A stretch of 64,000 bases of DNA from the NCBI RefSeq assembly GCF_016908465.1, contig NZ_JAFBDY010000001.1, positions 124,001 to 188,000 of the forward strand. The letters run 5' to 3'. The translations under genes were made by a program, and so were the position numbers. The DNA is from Lysinibacillus composti (lineage in GTDB: Bacteria > Bacillota > Bacilli > Bacillales_A > Planococcaceae). Each line of letters starts with the position of its first letter. Position 1 is the stretch's first letter. Below the pieces are notes generated by a model. It did no database searches. It had not been told where the DNA came from and saw nothing but the letters and a program-made list of their open reading frames with translations. This document shows positions 63,280 to 64,000 of this stretch, in pieces.

Positions 63280-64000
63280 ATGATGACAGAATTAGCAATG
63301 GCTAGGCTTTATGAAATCATGGTTGTCCTTTATGCAATTAGTATTGTTTTTTATTTTATTGATTATTTCTTTAAACAAGTAAAAATTCGTCGATTTGCAT
63401 TTTGGCTTGTTTCGATTGTCTGGGTTTTGCAAACTATATTTTTCTTATTATATATTTATGAAATTAAACGATTTCCAATTTTATCATTAACTGAGGGAAT
63501 CTATTTTTATGCATGGTTATTAATTTCTCTATCAATCATTTTACATTGTATTGTACGTGTTGATTTACCTGTGTTTTTTATAAATGTTTTAGGTTTCATT
63601 TTTGTTACCATCCATTTATTTGCCCCAAATAATGTTGAGCATCCAATGGTAGAATCACTTGTATCAGAAATGCTTGTAATTCATATTGCTTTTGCAATTA
63701 TTGCATACGCAGCATTTACATTGTCTTTTGTTTTTTCGGTCCTTTATTTAATAGTTTACCGAATTTTAAAAGAAAAGAAGTACTCTAGATTATGGTCGCG
63801 TTTACCAACCTTATATCAAACAAGTAATTGGATGTTTTACTCGTTAGTAATAGGCGTTCCTATAATTTTTGTTAGTTTATTATTAGGGTTGGAATGGGCA
63901 TTTATGACATTAGAAGGATTATCAATGCTTGATGTGAAAATATTGGGTTCGTTCGTGATTACAATTGCGTATTTCATCCTTCTTGTTTTGCATAAAAGTG
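63280..64000 (+). CDS. hemX: HemX, cytochrome c assembly-like membrane protein (partial)
   Basis: The frame runs off the window end after about 240 codons; family members have about 275. It encodes a polytopic membrane protein with at least seven hydrophobic helices (RLYEIMVVLYAISIVFYFID first) and the CcsA-like segment IHIAFAIIAYAAFTLSFVFSVLYL. HemX follows hemA in the Bacillus hemAXCDBL operon and modulates HemA abundance. ATG 63280 and ATG 63283 are both possible after AAGAAGGG (63266-63273). Confidence 0.9.
   Translation, partial: MMTELAMARLYEIMVVLYAISIVFYFIDYFFKQVKIRRFAFWLVSIVWVLQTIFFLLYIYEIKRFPILSLTEGIYFYAWLLISLSIILHCIVRVDLPVFFINVLGFIFVTIHLFAPNNVEHPMVESLVSEMLVIHIAFAIIAYAAFTLSFVFSVLYLIVYRILKEKKYSRLWSRLPTLYQTSNWMFYSLVIGVPIIFVSLLLGLEWAFMTLEGLSMLDVKILGSFVITIAYFILLVLHKS

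Overview
The window reads as a contiguous chromosomal segment of an AT-rich, spore-forming Bacillales bacterium, most like the Planococcaceae/Caryophanaceae (Lysinibacillus, Solibacillus or Rummeliibacillus type). The evidence is the low-GC sequence, strong AGGAGG ribosome binding sites, frequent GTG/TTG starts, T-box leaders, the spore genes sspI and gerE, an S-layer-homology protein, and gene order that follows the Bacillus subtilis gapB-to-hemA arc almost gene for gene. No prophage, CRISPR array or intact insertion sequence was seen. The genus call is inference.

Layout. 1-4240: gapB, nrdR, dnaB, dnaI. 4260-6630: T-box leader and thrS. 6640-7620: secreted SLH protein. 7700-9180: L20-type leader and infC-rpmI-rplT (translation). 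9182-9550: five tandem terminator-like repeats. 9650-12300: ysdA, ysdB, a dUTPase and the M42 peptidase ysdC. 12400-14600: solitary argF, a possible small RNA, and a CarD-like gene behind a doubled operator. 14640-19780: sspI, then nadB-nadC-nadA (minus) divergent from nifS (NAD synthesis). 19860-24600: ysgA, T-box, pheS-pheT. 24660-28305: small membrane protein, frameshifted isochorismatase, rnhC, a structured Bacillaceae-type repeat, zapA, cvpA. 28400-33090: polX, mutS2, DUF350 gene and a 26-residue membrane peptide. 33300-38580: lcfA, fadR, fadB, etfB, etfA (beta-oxidation) with a FadR box. 38650-42445: trxA, uvrC, lysC. 42810-46810: yslB and sdhCAB (succinate dehydrogenase). 47040-51603: ysmA, gerE, a decayed marR-type gene, racE, rph, ysnA, ysnB. 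51739: tRNA-Arg. 51990-53985: threonine aldolase and an SDR dehydrogenase. 54399-64000: ysoA, tig, clpX, lonA, ysxC, hemA and the start of hemX.

Most genes are housekeeping. The clearest oddity is lysC: full length and in frame, yet it has lost nearly every catalytic motif of aspartokinase while keeping both ACT domains and the internal start of the regulatory beta subunit. Other points for a second look: the five tandem terminators after rplT; folded intergenic regions before etfB (36524-36702), after lysC (42446-42745), after argF (13752-13917) and before the decayed marR gene (47960-48075); a doubled 15-bp palindrome bracketing a near-consensus promoter upstream of the CarD gene; an apparent AUC start for dnaI; and palindromic operators upstream of sdhCAB, the SLH gene and the threonine aldolase.

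Limits: all homology statements come from recognising protein families by eye and from remembered B. subtilis sequences; no search or folding program was run. Promoter and operator calls are pattern matches.
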